Positions 7,551-18,798 are shown, numbered from the stretch's first letter. The stretch is 43,576 nucleotides of DNA from Pseudoalteromonas sp. Z1A8 (GCF_011378855.1 NZ_WTLB01000036.1:1-43576), one strand, 5' to 3'. Notes: generated by a model not told the origin, from the letters alone. Numbers and translations are program-made.

Positions 7551-9524
7551 TTATTCTATTCCGTCGAGCAGGTAGTGCTCTACCCGCTCTACTCGCCTTG
7601 GTTTACCTTGTAGTACTAAAACGTCGTTAGCTAACAAGGTTGTTTGCGCTGATGGCGTGTCTATTTCGGCTCCTTCTCTGCGAAGTGCTTTTATCAGTAC
7701 TCGCCGCTTTTCTAAATTAAGATCTTCAATTGTTTTACTCACGGCATAAGCTTGCTGAGGTAGCGCAACAACGTGTAAATATTCTAATCGGTCAGTTGAG
7801 GCATCTTCGCTATCTTTAAAATACCCTGCATAAAAGCTTTGCATTAGCGGGTAACGGTTTCGACGCTCTTTACTTACTCGGCGCACAATACGTGTCATGG
7901 GTACGCCCGACATAGACAACACATGCGACACGAGCATTAAGCTCGCCTCTAACGACTCGGGCACTACTTCGGTTACACCAAGCGCTTTTAAATAATCGAG
8001 CTGGCTGTCGTCACGAGTTCTAATAAGTATTTTAACGTTAGGTGCTATTTGTTTTATGGCATCGATAACAACTTGCGCATGATCAAACTCAGTAAAAGTA
8101 ATAATAACCAGCCGAGCTCGCTCTACTCCTGCGCATTTTAAAATATCTTTTTGCTTAACATAGCCAAATATTACAGGTTCACCCGCCGCTTTTCCTTCTT
8201 GTACAAGTATTGGGTTACTTTCAATGGCAACGTAATCTATTGCTTCGGGCTTTAAAAAGCGCGCTATAGTTTGTCCAACACGCGAAAAACCACAAATAAC
8301 AACATGGTCACTGTAAAGCGTACTGCTTTGTGGCTCTGCTTCTAATGCTAAACTTGGACGATCGAGTATGCCCAAACGATTTAAAATAAACGGCGTCTTA
8401 TCAATTAAAAATGGTGTAAACGCCATTGAAAGCACACCCAACGCAATTAAAAATGAGGCTTGCTCTGAGTTTAATAACTGATGCTGCCCAGCAAGTGCAA
8501 TAAGTACAAAACCAAACTCCCCCATTTGCCACAGCATGATGCCACAGGCGAGTGAATCTTGGTTTCGTTCATGCATTAGCCGCGCACTAAGTGCGACCAC
8601 TGTAATTTTTAATACGAGTAACCCAAGCAATGCGCCAACAATTATTACTATATGCGCCAGTACAAATAAAATATCTAACTGCATACCCACAGTTACAAAA
8701 AACAGCCCCATTAATATATCGCGAAATGGTCGTATATCGGCCTCTAACTGGTGCCTGTAATGGCTCTCACCTAACATCATTCCCGCTAAAAAAGCGCCCA
8801 ATGCCATAGACAAGCCAAACATATACGTTAAAAAGCCTGCAAATAGCGCTACTAATATGGTGGTAAGTACAAACAATTCATCGGTTCGTACTTGCGCTAT
8901 TTCTTTAAAAACAATGGGCAATACCCATTTACCTATGGCCCAAAGTAGCACACATACAAATGCCCCCTTGCTTAGGGCAAAGGCTAAAGCCCAACCAATG
9001 CTTTGAGAGTCGCTTGATGCAAATAAAGGGAGTATTATTAATAGAGGAACAACAGCAATATCTTGAAAAAGTAATACACCAACTGCCAATTGCCCGCGGC
9101 GCTGATTAAGCTCACCAGTTTCTTTTAATAACTTAACCACTACAGCCGTTGAAGAAAGCGCCATAATTGTGCCAATGGTAAAACTGGTGAGTAAGGAAAA
9201 GTCTAAACAATATAAAATAATAATGAAGAGTAAACTGGTTATACCTACTTGCAGCGAGCCCAATCCAAATACTAGGTTTCGCATTGCCATTAGCCGCGAA
9301 ATAGAAAACTCTAATCCTAAACTAAATAACAAAAACACAATTCCAAGCTCTGCTACAAACTCTATTTCGTGAGATTGTGCCAGCCAGCCAATGCCATGGC
9401 TACCGGCTAAAACCCCAGTTGCTAGGTACGCTAAAATAGGCGGCAAGCCAATGCGTTTAAAAAACCACACAAAAAGAACTGCCGCTACTAATAAGCCAAA
9501 AATTTGAGCATTAATACTTTGCAA
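7551..9524 (-). CDS. Kef-type monovalent cation:proton antiporter (CPA2) with RCK/TrkA-N domain
   Basis: The 657-residue product has an N-terminal CPA2 transporter domain of about a dozen helices (to about residue 385). Marks include GLPPILAYLATGVLAG and the LLFQDIAVVPLL segment with the conserved ion-binding aspartate. A cytosolic RCK domain follows (VVICGFSRVGQTIARFL, a TrkA-N Rossmann fold) and then a TrkA-C-like end. Such proteins exchange K+ or Na+ for H+ and are gated by nucleotide or, in KefB/KefC, glutathione adducts. No kefF/kefG ancillary gene is adjacent, so glutathione gating is not supported and the gene is not named kefB or kefC. YbaL-like antiporters are the alternative. Confidence 0.9.
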   Translation of the reverse strand: MQSINAQIFGLLVAAVLFVWFFKRIGLPPILAYLATGVLAGSHGIGWLAQSHEIEFVAELGIVFLLFSLGLEFSISRLMAMRNLVFGLGSLQVGITSLLFIIILYCLDFSLLTSFTIGTIMALSSTAVVVKLLKETGELNQRRGQLAVGVLLFQDIAVVPLLIILPLFASSDSQSIGWALAFALSKGAFVCVLLWAIGKWVLPIVFKEIAQVRTDELFVLTTILVALFAGFLTYMFGLSMALGAFLAGMMLGESHYRHQLEADIRPFRDILMGLFFVTVGMQLDILFVLAHIVIIVGALLGLLVLKITVVALSARLMHERNQDSLACGIMLWQMGEFGFVLIALAGQHQLLNSEQASFLIALGVLSMAFTPFLIDKTPFILNRLGILDRPSLALEAEPQSSTLYSDHVVICGFSRVGQTIARFLKPEAIDYVAIESNPILVQEGKAAGEPVIFGYVKQKDILKCAGVERARLVIITFTEFDHAQVVIDAIKQIAPNVKILIRTRDDSQLDYLKALGVTEVVPESLEASLMLVSHVLSMSGVPMTRIVRRVSKERRNRYPLMQSFYAGYFKDSEDASTDRLEYLHVVALPQQAYAVSKTIEDLNLEKRRVLIKALRREGAEIDTPSAQTTLLANDVLVLQGKPRRVERVEHYLLDGIE

Positions 9525-9603
9525 ATGCAGCCTCGCGTTTAAATTAAACTAGTAGCTTGTAAGTAAATATAACAACCATCTGTTTTTCATGCAATTTTAA
9601 AAT

Positions 9604-10554
9604 ATGGCACAAAAATCGCTTAGTTACTGCAAAGCAACACCCTCGGGGGAGATTTTAGTGGAAAACGTCCATATTTTGACGCAGCGCGTGTCTGGTCACG
9701 GTGATTTTTTGCCGTTTTCGGCAGAACATACACAAATAAACGAGTCTGCGGCAACGCATGATCTTGTTACAGAGCTACAAACAAGCCTAGTTATAGAAGA
9801 TGTTTTAGCTATATATGCAAAATTTGCAAAACAATTGCTAAATTTTTCTGGATTACAGTTCCAATCAACTTTAGGTACAGCTCAAACGTCAGATAGCAAT
9901 ACCGGTAATACTCCATATATCTTTGATCTATCTATTGAGAAAGATCATTTAGGCCAGCTAATTTATTTTAGTAAATTCCCGCTTTGCCAAGCAATTGAGA
10001 AAAAACTACATACTTTGCATACTGCGTTGGTTTATCCACTTCGTAATGCGATGATGTATAGCCGCGTACTAAAACTTGCCACAAAAGATGCATTAACAGG
10101 TTTAAACAACCGTAGTCAATTTAATGACTTTTTGTTGCAAAAGCTTGAAAACTGTCGCCGTTACCAGCGCCCATTTAGCTTAATGCTGCTTGATTTGGAT
10201 AACTTTAAACAAGTAAACGACAACTTTGGTCATAAAATTGGTGACGATACACTTAAAGAATTTTCAAAAGTACTGTGTAGCAGCATACGCGGTACTGATT
10301 CGGTATTTAGATTTGGTGGTGATGAGTTTGCTCTACTCATTGAAGACCCTGAGTTTACAACTAACAAGGTCGTTGCTGAGCGCATAATGTGCTTAGTCAG
10401 AAAATCGCCATTAATGTCTAAATACAAAGTAACAACCAGCGTTGGTTTTACTTTAGCTAACAGCCAAGATAGCGAAATCGAAATTTTTGCTCGAGCCGAT
10501 AAAGGTTTGTACAAAGCAAAAGCATCTGGCAGAAACTGCGCAAAAGCTTATTAA
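9604..10554 (+). CDS. GGDEF-domain diguanylate cyclase
   Basis: The protein has an N-terminal region of about 155 residues without membrane helices, possibly GAF-like, and a C-terminal GGDEF domain. The domain carries DALTGLNNR (162-170), an intact GGDEF signature (238-242) and a product-inhibition I-site RGTD (229-232) five residues before it. It should therefore make c-di-GMP from two GTP and be feedback-inhibited. The ATG at 9604 has no visible ribosome-binding site. An in-frame GTG at 9658 is preceded by GGGGAG (9646-9651) at good spacing and may be the real start (298 residues). It is a single gene, divergent from the antiporter gene and ending at a bidirectional terminator. Confidence 0.9.
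   Translation: MAQKSLSYCKATPSGEILVENVHILTQRVSGHGDFLPFSAEHTQINESAATHDLVTELQTSLVIEDVLAIYAKFAKQLLNFSGLQFQSTLGTAQTSDSNTGNTPYIFDLSIEKDHLGQLIYFSKFPLCQAIEKKLHTLHTALVYPLRNAMMYSRVLKLATKDALTGLNNRSQFNDFLLQKLENCRRYQRPFSLMLLDLDNFKQVNDNFGHKIGDDTLKEFSKVLCSSIRGTDSVFRFGGDEFALLIEDPEFTTNKVVAERIMCLVRKSPLMSKYKVTTSVGFTLANSQDSEIEIFARADKGLYKAKASGRNCAKAY
9646..9651 (+). promoter_or_regulatory. Ribosome-binding site favouring a GTG start at 9658
   Basis: GGGGAG lies six bases before an in-frame GTG at 9658. No comparable site precedes the ATG at 9604. This argues that the GGDEF protein starts at codon 19 of the longer frame. Confidence 0.45.
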
Positions 10555-10576
10555 TATTTGCTTAAATTAATTAAAT

Positions 10577-10607
10577 AAAAAGCCTAGCTTCCCCCGCTAG
10601 GCTTTTT
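10577..10607 (+). terminator. Bidirectional terminator between the GGDEF gene and the small membrane-protein gene
   Basis: AAAAAGCCTAGC (10577-10588) and its exact complement (10596-10607) enclose a TTCCCCC loop. T-runs lie on both strands, so it can end the GGDEF transcript and the converging tilS transcript. Confidence 0.9.
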
Positions 10608-10626
10608 TATTGCTAAAACTCCAATA

Positions 10627-10968
10627 CTAAGGTTTTGCACTCACCAATTTATAAATAAACAAAGCAGCACAAAAGCCAAAAAAGAATCCACTAATTAAAT
10701 TAAGTAATGCGGTAATAGTAGCAAGTGGTGTAAATAATACTAAAAGTAGTGGGAGGCTCACGCCTAAAATAAAAAACAATCCCCCCTTACCTAACCAGTA
10801 AGCTAATAAAAGTGCTGCAGATACAACCCCACCCACTACTGCATAGCCTAACGTTACAATATTTAACTCAAGTAAAACATTAGCGATAACAGCAATAAGC
10901 GCTGTAATTAGCATACCCATTGGCGCTTTAGTCACTAACGACAAACCAACATGCGGCTGCTTACTCAT
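10627..10968 (-). CDS. Small four-helix membrane protein of unknown function
   Basis: The 113-residue product is almost wholly hydrophobic. Four candidate membrane helices are visible at about residues 14-34, 36-58, 62-80 and 82-108, with short charged ends. I recognise no family. The ATG abuts the tilS stop codon with no gap, so the two genes are almost certainly cotranscribed. It ends just before the bidirectional terminator. A link to tRNA modification is not implied by the adjacency. Confidence 0.7.
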   Translation of the reverse strand: MSKQPHVGLSLVTKAPMGMLITALIAVIANVLLELNIVTLGYAVVGGVVSAALLLAYWLGKGGLFFILGVSLPLLLVLFTPLATITALLNLISGFFFGFCAALFIYKLVSAKP

Positions 10969-12288
10969 TTATTTACACTCCCAAAAAATACCATTTTCAT
11001 CAACATGCTTAGCACTTACAAAATAACCAACCACTTGCACTAATTCATCATTATAAAAAATAAGCGGCACACTGGCGCGCAGCCAAGGCGCTATTTTTGC
11101 ATCTTTAAACCAATGTTTTACGGTATTGCTACCCGGCTTTTTAAGTGGTTTTATACGTGCGCTATTACAGTTAAAGCGCACTGTTACTTGTTCGTTTTTG
11201 TTTGGAGGCCTTACTCCGCAGCCATTGAATTTAATTAGTAAACGCCCGTCTGCAAGTTTTAACTCTGAATGATTGAGCTTAGTATAATTAAGCTCAGCAT
11301 CTGTTAATACTTCACTTGGTGTTACAAAGTACAAATAACCTTGATGGCGGCGTATTTGCCCATAAGTTAAATCAATAAGCATTTGCGCATCATTTTTTGC
11401 ATTAACTGCTTGATTAATAATTTGTTCAAGTTGCTTTTGCGATGGCATCACTTGCGTAAATAGTGCAAGCCACGCACGTACTATATTTGCAATACGCGCT
11501 GCACTGTATTCGCTTACTTGATTAACGCACAGTGCTTGATACTCGTTAATACACTTATTTAAATCGAGCTGTGTATATTCATCAAGTAGTGTTTGCTGTT
11601 GCTGTAGCAACTCAATACTTCGTGCAGTGCATTGTTCAAACCCATTAAAGCGCTCAGCTAAAACAGGGACTATTTTTGAGCGTAAAAAGTTACGATCAAA
11701 ACTTTCATCTGTATTAGAGTCATCGGTTATGTGGTTAATGCTAAACTGCGCTGCAAAGGCTTCTATATCGCTGCGCGCTACATTTAACAACGGCCTAAAA
11801 CATACGCGACCACTTTGAAGTAAACGCGCTTGGTGCATTGCGCCAAGCCCTTTTAAACCCGAACCTCGCTTTAAGCGCAGTAAAAATGTTTCTACTTGGT
11901 CGTTTAAATGCTGGCCCAGTAATATAATACTGCCCTTTGGGCTTAGCTCATCAAGTACTTTGTAACGGGCGTCGCGTGCTTGGGCTTCAAGGCTTGTGCG
12001 CGACTGCTGCTCAATAACTACTTTCGCGGCTTCAAAGGACACATTAAGCTCTCTGCACAAATTTTGGCAAAAATGTTGCCAGTCATCAGCATACTGGCTC
12101 AAACCATGGTGAACATAGATAGCCGATACATTAATTGCAGGGTTATCTGTTTTTAAAATACGCATTAAATGCAGTAACACCACAGAATCAACGCCACCAG
12201 AAAGCGCCACTGTAAAAGCGGTATTACCTTGCTCAATATAGCTATTTAGCGATTTTTTTAATTGCTGATAAATTGCTGATGTATGCAT
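10969..12288 (-). CDS. tilS: tRNA(Ile)-lysidine synthase
   Basis: TilS attaches lysine to C34 of the CAU-anticodon tRNA-Ile in an ATP-dependent reaction, changing codon reading from AUG to AUA. The N-terminal PP-loop motif SGGVDS is at residues 30-35. The HHGLS-like segment, the C-terminal substrate-binding region and the TilS_C domain follow. I place the start at ATG 12288 (439 residues, MHTSAIYQQL). The frame stays open to 12378, but that extension reads through the accA terminator hairpin and into the accA 3' end. The terminator between accA and tilS implies a separate promoter or read-through. The hydrophobic orf 10627-10968 follows directly. Confidence 0.92.
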   Translation of the reverse strand: MHTSAIYQQLKKSLNSYIEQGNTAFTVALSGGVDSVVLLHLMRILKTDNPAINVSAIYVHHGLSQYADDWQHFCQNLCRELNVSFEAAKVVIEQQSRTSLEAQARDARYKVLDELSPKGSIILLGQHLNDQVETFLLRLKRGSGLKGLGAMHQARLLQSGRVCFRPLLNVARSDIEAFAAQFSINHITDDSNTDESFDRNFLRSKIVPVLAERFNGFEQCTARSIELLQQQQTLLDEYTQLDLNKCINEYQALCVNQVSEYSAARIANIVRAWLALFTQVMPSQKQLEQIINQAVNAKNDAQMLIDLTYGQIRRHQGYLYFVTPSEVLTDAELNYTKLNHSELKLADGRLLIKFNGCGVRPPNKNEQVTVRFNCNSARIKPLKKPGSNTVKHWFKDAKIAPWLRASVPLIFYNDELVQVVGYFVSAKHVDENGIFWECK

Positions 12289-12329
12289 ATGGGCGCACTT
12301 TAATATGAAAACTCTGAACATTTTAAAGC

Positions 12330-12357
12330 AAAAAAGCCGCATAAGCGGCTTTTTTTT
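12330..12357 (-). terminator. Terminator of the lpxB-rnhB-dnaE-accA operon
   Basis: A GCCGC/GCGGC stem extended by A/T pairing has T-runs on both strands. It lies 15 bp past the accA stop, before the tilS start at 12288, and rules out the longer tilS frame. Confidence 0.85.
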
Positions 12358-12371
12358 AACATTTAATGTAT

Positions 12372-13328
12372 TTAGCAATAACCAAACGACATTAAACGTT
12401 TGTAACGTTGATCAAGCATTTCTTCAAGCGTAAGCGCTTGTAGGTCTGCTAAGTCACGTTTAAGGCGTTCTTTTAAGTTACGTGCCATACCATCGTAATT
12501 GCGGTGTGCGCCACCTAGAGGTTCATCAATTAAGTTACTGATTAAGTCTAGCTCTTTAACACGCTCTGCAGTTACACCCATTGCTTCTGCTGCAAGTGGT
12601 GCTTTGTCGGCGCTTTTCCAAAGAATAGACGCACAACCTTCAGGCGAAATTACAGAGTAAGTACTGTATTGCAACATGTTAACTCTGTCGCCAACACCAA
12701 TCGCTAATGCACCACCTGAACCGCCTTCGCCAATAACTGTACATATTGTCGGCACTTTAAGTGTCGCCATTACTTTTAAGTTACGCGCGATTGCTTCAGA
12801 TTGACCACGCTCTTCAGCGCCAACACCTGGGTATGCACCCGGCGTGTCGATAAAGGTCATAATTGGCATTTTAAAACGCTCAGCCATTTCCATTAAGCGT
12901 AATGCTTTACGGTAACCTTCTGGCTTTGGCATACCAAAGTTGCGTTTAATTTTTTCAGCAGTATCACGGCCTTTTTGTTGGCCAATAACCATTACTGGTT
13001 CGCCATCTAAACGCGCAACGCCACCTAAAATAGCCGGATCGTTAGCAAATGTACGATCGCCAGAAAACTCGTCAAATTCCGTGAAAATGCGCTCGATATA
13101 ATCTCGAGTGTAAGGACGCAACGGATGACGTGCTAACTGTGATACTTGCCAGGCGCCTAAATTAGAAAAAATCTCCTGTTTTTGCTTGGCGCTTTTTTCT
13201 TTTAATTTGCTGACTTCCTCTTCTAACTCAAGGTCTAATTCGCCAGCGCGGCTTATATTTTGTAATTCTTCAATTTTTGCTTCTAATTCTGCAATTGGAA
13301 GCTCAAAATCAAGATAATTGAGGCTCAT
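12372..13328 (-). CDS. accA: Acetyl-CoA carboxylase carboxyltransferase subunit alpha
   Basis: The 318-residue product matches AccA, which with AccD transfers the carboxyl group from biotin to acetyl-CoA to make malonyl-CoA, the first committed step of fatty-acid synthesis. Visible marks are the N-terminal coiled coil (residues 9-55), [12 protein letters not shown], the crotonase-fold segment [20 protein letters not shown] and [17 protein letters not shown]. Length equals the family norm (about 319). It follows dnaE by 16 bp as the last gene of the operon, as in E. coli. Confidence 0.98.
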   Translation of the reverse strand: MSLNYLDFELPIAELEAKIEELQNISRAGELDLELEEEVSKLKEKSAKQKQEIFSNLGAWQVSQLARHPLRPYTRDYIERIFTEFDEFSGDRTFANDPAILGGVARLDGEPVMVIGQQKGRDTAEKIKRNFGMPKPEGYRKALRLMEMAERFKMPIMTFIDTPGAYPGVGAEERGQSEAIARNLKVMATLKVPTICTVIGEGGSGGALAIGVGDRVNMLQYSTYSVISPEGCASILWKSADKAPLAAEAMGVTAERVKELDLISNLIDEPLGGAHRNYDGMARNLKERLKRDLADLQALTLEEMLDQRYKRLMSFGYC

Positions 13329-13344
13329 GCTCTAAACTACCTAA

Positions 13345-16300
13345 TTAGTTAAATTCTAGTTCTACGTCTTGCGCCGCCATGAGTGATAACTTATGAATTA
13401 AGTCGTCGCTCGGCGTAACACACCATTCGATCCCAAGAGTTAATTGCGCCAACGCATCTGGACGTTGGTAATAAACCTTGATCGGACACGTTCCCATTTT
13501 ATAGGGTTCGAGTACTTTTTGTAATTTATCGAAGAAACCTGCCTCGACTTGCACCATGTTCAGCGTCATTTTAATCGCTTTAATGCGTTTTTCACGCGCT
13601 TGAGCAATGGTGTTTATTTCTCTGGCGGTCATTGTAATACCACCGGAGAAGTTATCAAAGCTGACCTGTCCAGATATTACCAAGATATTGTTAACTTGGA
13701 GCATATCTTGGTACTTTTCAAACTCGTCTGAATACAAGCGTACATCAATCCGTGCACTCTTGTCATCTAAAGTTACTAAGGCCCAACGATTTCCTTTTTT
13801 ATTAATTAATACCCTAGAGGCAATCACTAAACCAGCAGCGGTTGCAAATACATCACGGTTAGTTGGCTGTAAATCAACTATTTTTCCGCTTGTGTAATGC
13901 TTAAGTTCGCGGCGGTACTGATTTATCGGATGCCCAGTTAAATAAAGGCCTAGCGTTTCTTTTTCGCCTTCTAACCACTCGTTATCGGTGAGTCCTGTGG
14001 CTTTAATAAAGGCTTGTTCAACCTCATCAGGCTCGGTGGCTAATAAACCAAACAAATCACTTTGCCCTAACAGCTCAGCTTTATTATGTTGGTCAGCCGC
14101 ACGCATTGCATCCTTTAAGCTAGCTAGTAATGTAGCACGCCCAGGTTGTGTTTTTTCTGGCCCTAACTTATCAAGTGCACCTGAATAAATTAATTTTTCG
14201 GTTACGCGTTTATTTAAGCGTTTTAAGTCCACTCGGGCACAAAAATCAAATAAATCTTTAAACGGACCACCTTTAGCACGCGCTTCTAGTATTGCATCAA
14301 CCGGTGCTTCACCCACGCCTTTAATTGCGCCAATGCCGTAAACAATTTCGCCTTGCAGGTTTACTGTAAACTTAAACTCGCCTGCATTTACGTCTGGCGG
14401 CAATAAGGTGAGCTTCATGTTTTCACATTCATCCACCAAAATAACTATTTTGTCGGTGTTATCCATATCGGCCGACATAACCGCAGCCATAAACTCTGCA
14501 GGATGATGCGTTTTCATCCACAGCGTTTGATACGATACTAATGCATATGCCGCTGAGTGAGATTTATTAAAACCATAACCTGCGAACTTTTCTACCAGAT
14601 CGAAGATTTTTATCGCGAGTTCGCCGTCAATGCCGTTATTTCTTGCGCCATCTTCAAACGTTGAACGCTGCTTTGCCATTTCTTCGGGTTTTTTCTTACC
14701 CATTGCCCGGCGAAGCATATCGGCGCCGCCTAGCGTATAACCTGCTAGTACTTGCGCTATTTGCATTACTTGTTCTTGATACAAGATAATGCCGTACGTT
14801 GGCTCGAGTATTGGTTTTAAGCTTTCGTGCTGATATTGCGCATCTGGGTATGAGATTTCTTCGCGGCCCAGTTTTCGGTCGATAAAGTTATCTACCATGC
14901 CTGATTGCAGCGGACCCGGGCGGAACAAGGCCACCAATGCAATCATATCTTCAAAGCAATCGGGCTTTAAACGGCGTACTAAGTCTTTCATACCGCGCGA
15001 TTCTAGCTGGAATACAGCGGTTGTTTCGGCGCGAAGTAGTAACTCAATACTTTTTTTATCATTCAGTGGGATGGTGTTTATATCAACGAGGTCTTTACCT
15101 TGGCGCTCCATGCGCACGTTGGTCATTTCGACCGCCCACTGCAATATTGTCAGTGTACGTAAACCCAAGAAATCGAACTTAACTAAGCCTGCAGTTTCTA
15201 CGTCGTTTTTATCAAACTGTGTGACCGGAAACTTACCTTCGTCATCGCAATAAAGCGCGGCAAAGTCGGTAATAGTGGTTGGCGATATTACTACGCCACC
15301 CGCATGTTTACCGGCGTTACGTGTACACCCTTCTAGAATGCGACACATATCGATTAAATCTTTTACTTCATTGTCGCCATCGTAAGCTTCTTGCAAGCGC
15401 GGTTCTATATCAAACGCTTTAGCAAGTGTCATCCCAGGATCGCCTGGAATCATTTTAGAAATACGATCGACAAACCCGTAAGGATGCCCAAGCACTCGCC
15501 CTACATCGCGTATTACCGCTTTTGCAGCCATGGTGCCAAAGGTAATAATTTGCGATACCGCATTACGCCCATACAAAGCCGACACGTGATCAATTACTTC
15601 GTCACGTCTGTCCATACAAAAATCGACGTCGAAATCGGGCATTGATACACGTTCAGGATTCAAAAATCGTTCAAACAGCAAATCGAATTCTAGCGGATCC
15701 AAGTCAGTAATTTTAAGTGCGTAAGCAACTAACGAACCTGCACCTGAACCACGACCAGGTCCAACAGGAATATTGTTATCTTTACTCCACTGAATAAACT
15801 CCATTACGATTAAGAAGTAACCCGGGAATCCCATTTGGTTAATTACGCCAAGCTCTATATCGAGTCGCTCATCGTATTCAACACGTTTTACTTTTCGATC
15901 TTCTTCATCGGGGAATAAAAACTGTAGTCGCTCTTCAAGACCGTCTTCTGATACTTTAACTAAAAACTCATCAATCTTAAGTGAGCCAGTTGGGTAATCA
16001 GGTAAAAAGTAAGTCCCTAGCTGAACCGTTACATTACAACGTTTAGCTATTTCTACCGTGTTTTGTAGCGCTTCTGGAATATCGCTAAACAACTCAGCCA
16101 TCTGCTCTGATGTTTTTAGGTATTGTTCTTCAGAGAACCGTTTAGGCCTGCGTTTGTCATCCAGCGTGTAACCGTCAAAAATGGCAACACGAATTTCGTG
16201 CGCTTCAAAGTTTTCAGGCTTTAAAAACACTACTTCATTGGTCGCTACAACAGGTAACTGCTCTTTGGTAGCAAGCTCTACCGCCATGTGTAAGTAGTCT

Positions 16301-16836
16301 TCTTCAAGCGGTCGATTGGTGCGAACAAGCTCAAGATAGTAGTTATCGCTAAAATGCTGCTTATAAAAGCTAACTACCGATTCAATTACACTTGGATTAT
16401 TTTTTAATAACGCTTTACCTAAGTCACCATCTTTAGCGCCCGAGAGAATAATTAAGCCGGTTTTATGTTCCACCAGCCATTCTCGATCAATCACTGGGCG
16501 ATGAAACACATGCCCACGTTGATACGCTTTAGATATTAATAAGGTAATATTTTTATAGCCGTCGTTGTCTTTGGCTAATATGGTTAAGCGGCTTGGCTCG
16601 TCAGGAAATTCTGGGCTACGAACCCAAAAGTCAGCACCCACAATCGGTTTAATGCCGGCGTTATGCGTTGCGCCATAAAAGCGCACTAAACCACAAAAGT
16701 TCATTTGGTCGGTAATCGCAATTGCAGGCATTTGCAGCTCTTGCGCTTTTGCGACTATTGGCTTTGTTTTAGCTAGGCCATCAACCATCGAAAAGTCTGA
16801 ATGAACTCTTAAATGAACAAAATCAGGAGCAGCCAT
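13345..16836 (-). CDS. dnaE: DNA polymerase III alpha subunit
   Basis: This is the catalytic subunit of the replicative polymerase, 1163 residues (E. coli 1160). It starts with the PHP domain ([15 protein letters not shown]). The palm follows, with [13 protein letters not shown] and the catalytic aspartates in [15 protein letters not shown] near residue 400. Then come [23 protein letters not shown], tandem helix-hairpin-helix regions, and an OB fold near residues 980-1060. There is no sign of the DnaE2/ImuC type. Only 2 bp separate it from rnhB upstream, so it is translated from the lpxB-rnhB-dnaE-accA message. Confidence 0.99.
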   Translation of the reverse strand: MAAPDFVHLRVHSDFSMVDGLAKTKPIVAKAQELQMPAIAITDQMNFCGLVRFYGATHNAGIKPIVGADFWVRSPEFPDEPSRLTILAKDNDGYKNITLLISKAYQRGHVFHRPVIDREWLVEHKTGLIILSGAKDGDLGKALLKNNPSVIESVVSFYKQHFSDNYYLELVRTNRPLEEDYLHMAVELATKEQLPVVATNEVVFLKPENFEAHEIRVAIFDGYTLDDKRRPKRFSEEQYLKTSEQMAELFSDIPEALQNTVEIAKRCNVTVQLGTYFLPDYPTGSLKIDEFLVKVSEDGLEERLQFLFPDEEDRKVKRVEYDERLDIELGVINQMGFPGYFLIVMEFIQWSKDNNIPVGPGRGSGAGSLVAYALKITDLDPLEFDLLFERFLNPERVSMPDFDVDFCMDRRDEVIDHVSALYGRNAVSQIITFGTMAAKAVIRDVGRVLGHPYGFVDRISKMIPGDPGMTLAKAFDIEPRLQEAYDGDNEVKDLIDMCRILEGCTRNAGKHAGGVVISPTTITDFAALYCDDEGKFPVTQFDKNDVETAGLVKFDFLGLRTLTILQWAVEMTNVRMERQGKDLVDINTIPLNDKKSIELLLRAETTAVFQLESRGMKDLVRRLKPDCFEDMIALVALFRPGPLQSGMVDNFIDRKLGREEISYPDAQYQHESLKPILEPTYGIILYQEQVMQIAQVLAGYTLGGADMLRRAMGKKKPEEMAKQRSTFEDGARNNGIDGELAIKIFDLVEKFAGYGFNKSHSAAYALVSYQTLWMKTHHPAEFMAAVMSADMDNTDKIVILVDECENMKLTLLPPDVNAGEFKFTVNLQGEIVYGIGAIKGVGEAPVDAILEARAKGGPFKDLFDFCARVDLKRLNKRVTEKLIYSGALDKLGPEKTQPGRATLLASLKDAMRAADQHNKAELLGQSDLFGLLATEPDEVEQAFIKATGLTDNEWLEGEKETLGLYLTGHPINQYRRELKHYTSGKIVDLQPTNRDVFATAAGLVIASRVLINKKGNRWALVTLDDKSARIDVRLYSDEFEKYQDMLQVNNILVISGQVSFDNFSGGITMTAREINTIAQAREKRIKAIKMTLNMVQVEAGFFDKLQKVLEPYKMGTCPIKVYYQRPDALAQLTLGIEWCVTPSDDLIHKLSLMAAQDVELEFN

Positions 16837-16838
16837 GC

Positions 16839-17441
16839 TTAGCCCTCACCATTGGCTTGCGCCAAAACGCGCTGAACAGGTTTAAAGCTTTTACGATGCT
16901 CGTCAATCGCGCCGTACTGCTCAAGCGCTGCAAAGTGCGCTTTAGTCGGGTACCCTTTATGCCCTGCAAAGCCGTACTCAGGATGGCGTTTATCAAGTTC
17001 AATCATTTCATCATCGCGCGCTACTTTAGCTAAAATAGACGCCGCTGAAATTTCAGCTACTAAGCTATCGCCTTTAACAACGGCTTGCGCGGGCATAGTT
17101 AGTTTTGGTAAGCGGTTACCATCTATAAATACAAATTCTGGTTGTGTGCTTAACGCCTCTACTGCGCGGGTCATGGCAAGCATAGTTGCGTGCAGAATAT
17201 TTAATTCATCAATCTCTGTTGGATTGCAGCGCCCATACGCGTAACACAATGCTTTTTCTTTTATTTCAATCGCAAGTGCTTGGCGTTTTTTATCTGTTAA
17301 TTTTTTAGAATCGGCTAAGCCTGCAATAGGTTTTGAAGGGTCTAAAATAACGGCGGCAGTAACTACGTCGCCAACAAGTGGGCCGCGACCTACTTCATCT
17401 ACACCGGCAATTAAGGCTACGTTGGGTCTATCAATTTGCAT
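16839..17441 (-). CDS. rnhB: Ribonuclease HII
   Basis: The 200-residue enzyme cleaves RNA in RNA/DNA hybrids and single ribonucleotides embedded in DNA. Catalytic residues are visible in [11 protein letters not shown] (Asp15, Glu16) and FVFIDGN (Asp107), followed by a [21 protein letters not shown] segment holding the remaining acidic residue. Its start overlaps the lpxB end by 11 bp, showing translational coupling. Confidence 0.97.
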   Translation of the reverse strand: MQIDRPNVALIAGVDEVGRGPLVGDVVTAAVILDPSKPIAGLADSKKLTDKKRQALAIEIKEKALCYAYGRCNPTEIDELNILHATMLAMTRAVEALSTQPEFVFIDGNRLPKLTMPAQAVVKGDSLVAEISAASILAKVARDDEMIELDKRHPEYGFAGHKGYPTKAHFAALEQYGAIDEHRKSFKPVQRVLAQANGEG

Positions 17442-18588
17442 GTATTAACTCCGCCACAGCATTTGCTGCTTGTTCGCTGGCATTTAATCTAATTTTTTCG
17501 TGAATAGCTAAAAAGCGTGCTTTTAACTCAATGTTATCGGTATTAAGCATCGGGGTAAGCGCATTGGTTAAATTAGCCACGTTACACTCGCTTTGTAAAA
17601 ACTCAGGGACTAACTCTTCGTCGGCTAATAAATTAGGCAGCGAAAAGTACTTTATATTAAACGTAAATAAGGTTTTAAAAATCCAATAGCTCAACGGCTT
17701 TATTTTATAACCCACTACCATTGGCTTTTTATATAGCATGCCTTCAAGAGTGGCAGTCCCCGACGCTAATAAAATAGCATCAGCAGCTTGCATCGCTAAT
17801 TTTGATTGCCCATCAAGCAGGTTAACATTAAGGTTTGGCGCGGTAGCGTTTAATATATCAGTAAACTGCGCTTTGCGTTTTTCGTTAACCAATGGCACCA
17901 CAATTTTAAGATTGGGGTTTTTAGCTTGCAACTCTGCAGCTGTTTTAATATAAGTTTCGCTTAGTAAGCCAACTTCAGAGCCTCTACTACCTGGTAGTAA
18001 CGCCAGTACTTTGTCATCAAGGCTTAAGCCGAGTTCTGCACGTGCTTTACTATCGTCGTGCTCAAGCGCTATATCGTCAGCCAAAGTATGCCCTACAAAT
18101 GTACATGGCACTTGGTGTTTATCGTAAAATTCTTTCTCAAATGGTAATAACGCCAACACTAAGTTAGTCGCTGCACTTATTGTATGTATACGCTTTTCGC
18201 GCCACGCCCAAACAGACGGACTTACATATTGTACTGTTTTAATGCCCGCATCTTTAAGTGGCTTTTCAACGCGTAAGTTAAAATCGGGTGCGTCTATACC
18301 TATAAATACATCAGGTGGATTATCTACAAAATGCTGCACGAGTTGTTTACGTATTTTAAGCAACCGCGGTAAACGCCCAAGTACCTCAACAAGCCCCATT
18401 ACCGAAAGCTCATCCATGTCGTAAAGTGTTTTACAGCCTTGCGCTTGCATTTTAGGCCCTGCTATCCCTTCAAAAATAGCATCCGGGAAGTGCTTTTTAA
18501 GGGCTTTAATTAAGCCTTCGCCTAAAATATCGCCCGACAGTTCACCTGCCACAATACCAATTCGTAGTTGTTTTTTATCTTTATTCAT
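17431..18588 (-). CDS. lpxB: Lipid-A-disaccharide synthase
   Basis: LpxB, a peripheral GT19 glycosyltransferase, joins UDP-2,3-diacylglucosamine and lipid X to form the lipid A disaccharide. The 385-residue product shows [13 protein letters not shown] near the start, [24 protein letters not shown] and the donor-site [10 protein letters not shown] segment. Length matches the family (about 382). It leads the lpxB-rnhB-dnaE-accA operon. In E. coli lpxA lies immediately upstream; here lpxB instead faces cydA across a 299-bp intergenic region and needs its own promoter, which I could not pin down. Confidence 0.98.
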   Translation of the reverse strand: MNKDKKQLRIGIVAGELSGDILGEGLIKALKKHFPDAIFEGIAGPKMQAQGCKTLYDMDELSVMGLVEVLGRLPRLLKIRKQLVQHFVDNPPDVFIGIDAPDFNLRVEKPLKDAGIKTVQYVSPSVWAWREKRIHTISAATNLVLALLPFEKEFYDKHQVPCTFVGHTLADDIALEHDDSKARAELGLSLDDKVLALLPGSRGSEVGLLSETYIKTAAELQAKNPNLKIVVPLVNEKRKAQFTDILNATAPNLNVNLLDGQSKLAMQAADAILLASGTATLEGMLYKKPMVVGYKIKPLSYWIFKTLFTFNIKYFSLPNLLADEELVPEFLQSECNVANLTNALTPMLNTDNIELKARFLAIHEKIRLNASEQAANAVAELIHAN

Positions 18589-18763
18589 TTGATTTTATTT
18601 CACAAGTAAACCAGGCGTTCATGAGGATTAGTTTACCGTGTTTTACTGTTTGGTTAAACGCTTTAAATAACTGGTTTTTTATCACCTAAGTTAAGGCTTT
18701 ATGTTGTTTGTTTTTAATACTGATGTAGCATAGGAAATATATTAAGTTTTACTAATATGTATG

Positions 18764-18792
18764 TTGACAAAAATTGCACAAAAGTAAATACT
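18764..18792 (+). promoter_or_regulatory. Candidate promoter of the cydABXDC operon
   Basis: TTGACA (18764-18769), a perfect -35 box, is 17 bp from AATACT (18787-18792), a 4/6 -10 box. Initiation would fall inside the palindrome at 18799-18822, and the message would have a leader of about 90 nt. I saw no clear FNR box (TTGAT-N4-ATCAA). An ArcA site is too degenerate to judge by eye. Confidence 0.55.
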
Positions 18793-18798
18793 ATTACA

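Noticed and set aside
12289..12378. 30-codon N-terminal extension of tilS
   Set aside because: It would translate through the accA terminator hairpin and overlap accA. Family length and the PP-loop position favour the ATG at 12288.
14897..15253. 118-codon plus-strand frame opposite dnaE
   Set aside because: It is a shadow of the dnaE coding frame and resembles no protein family.
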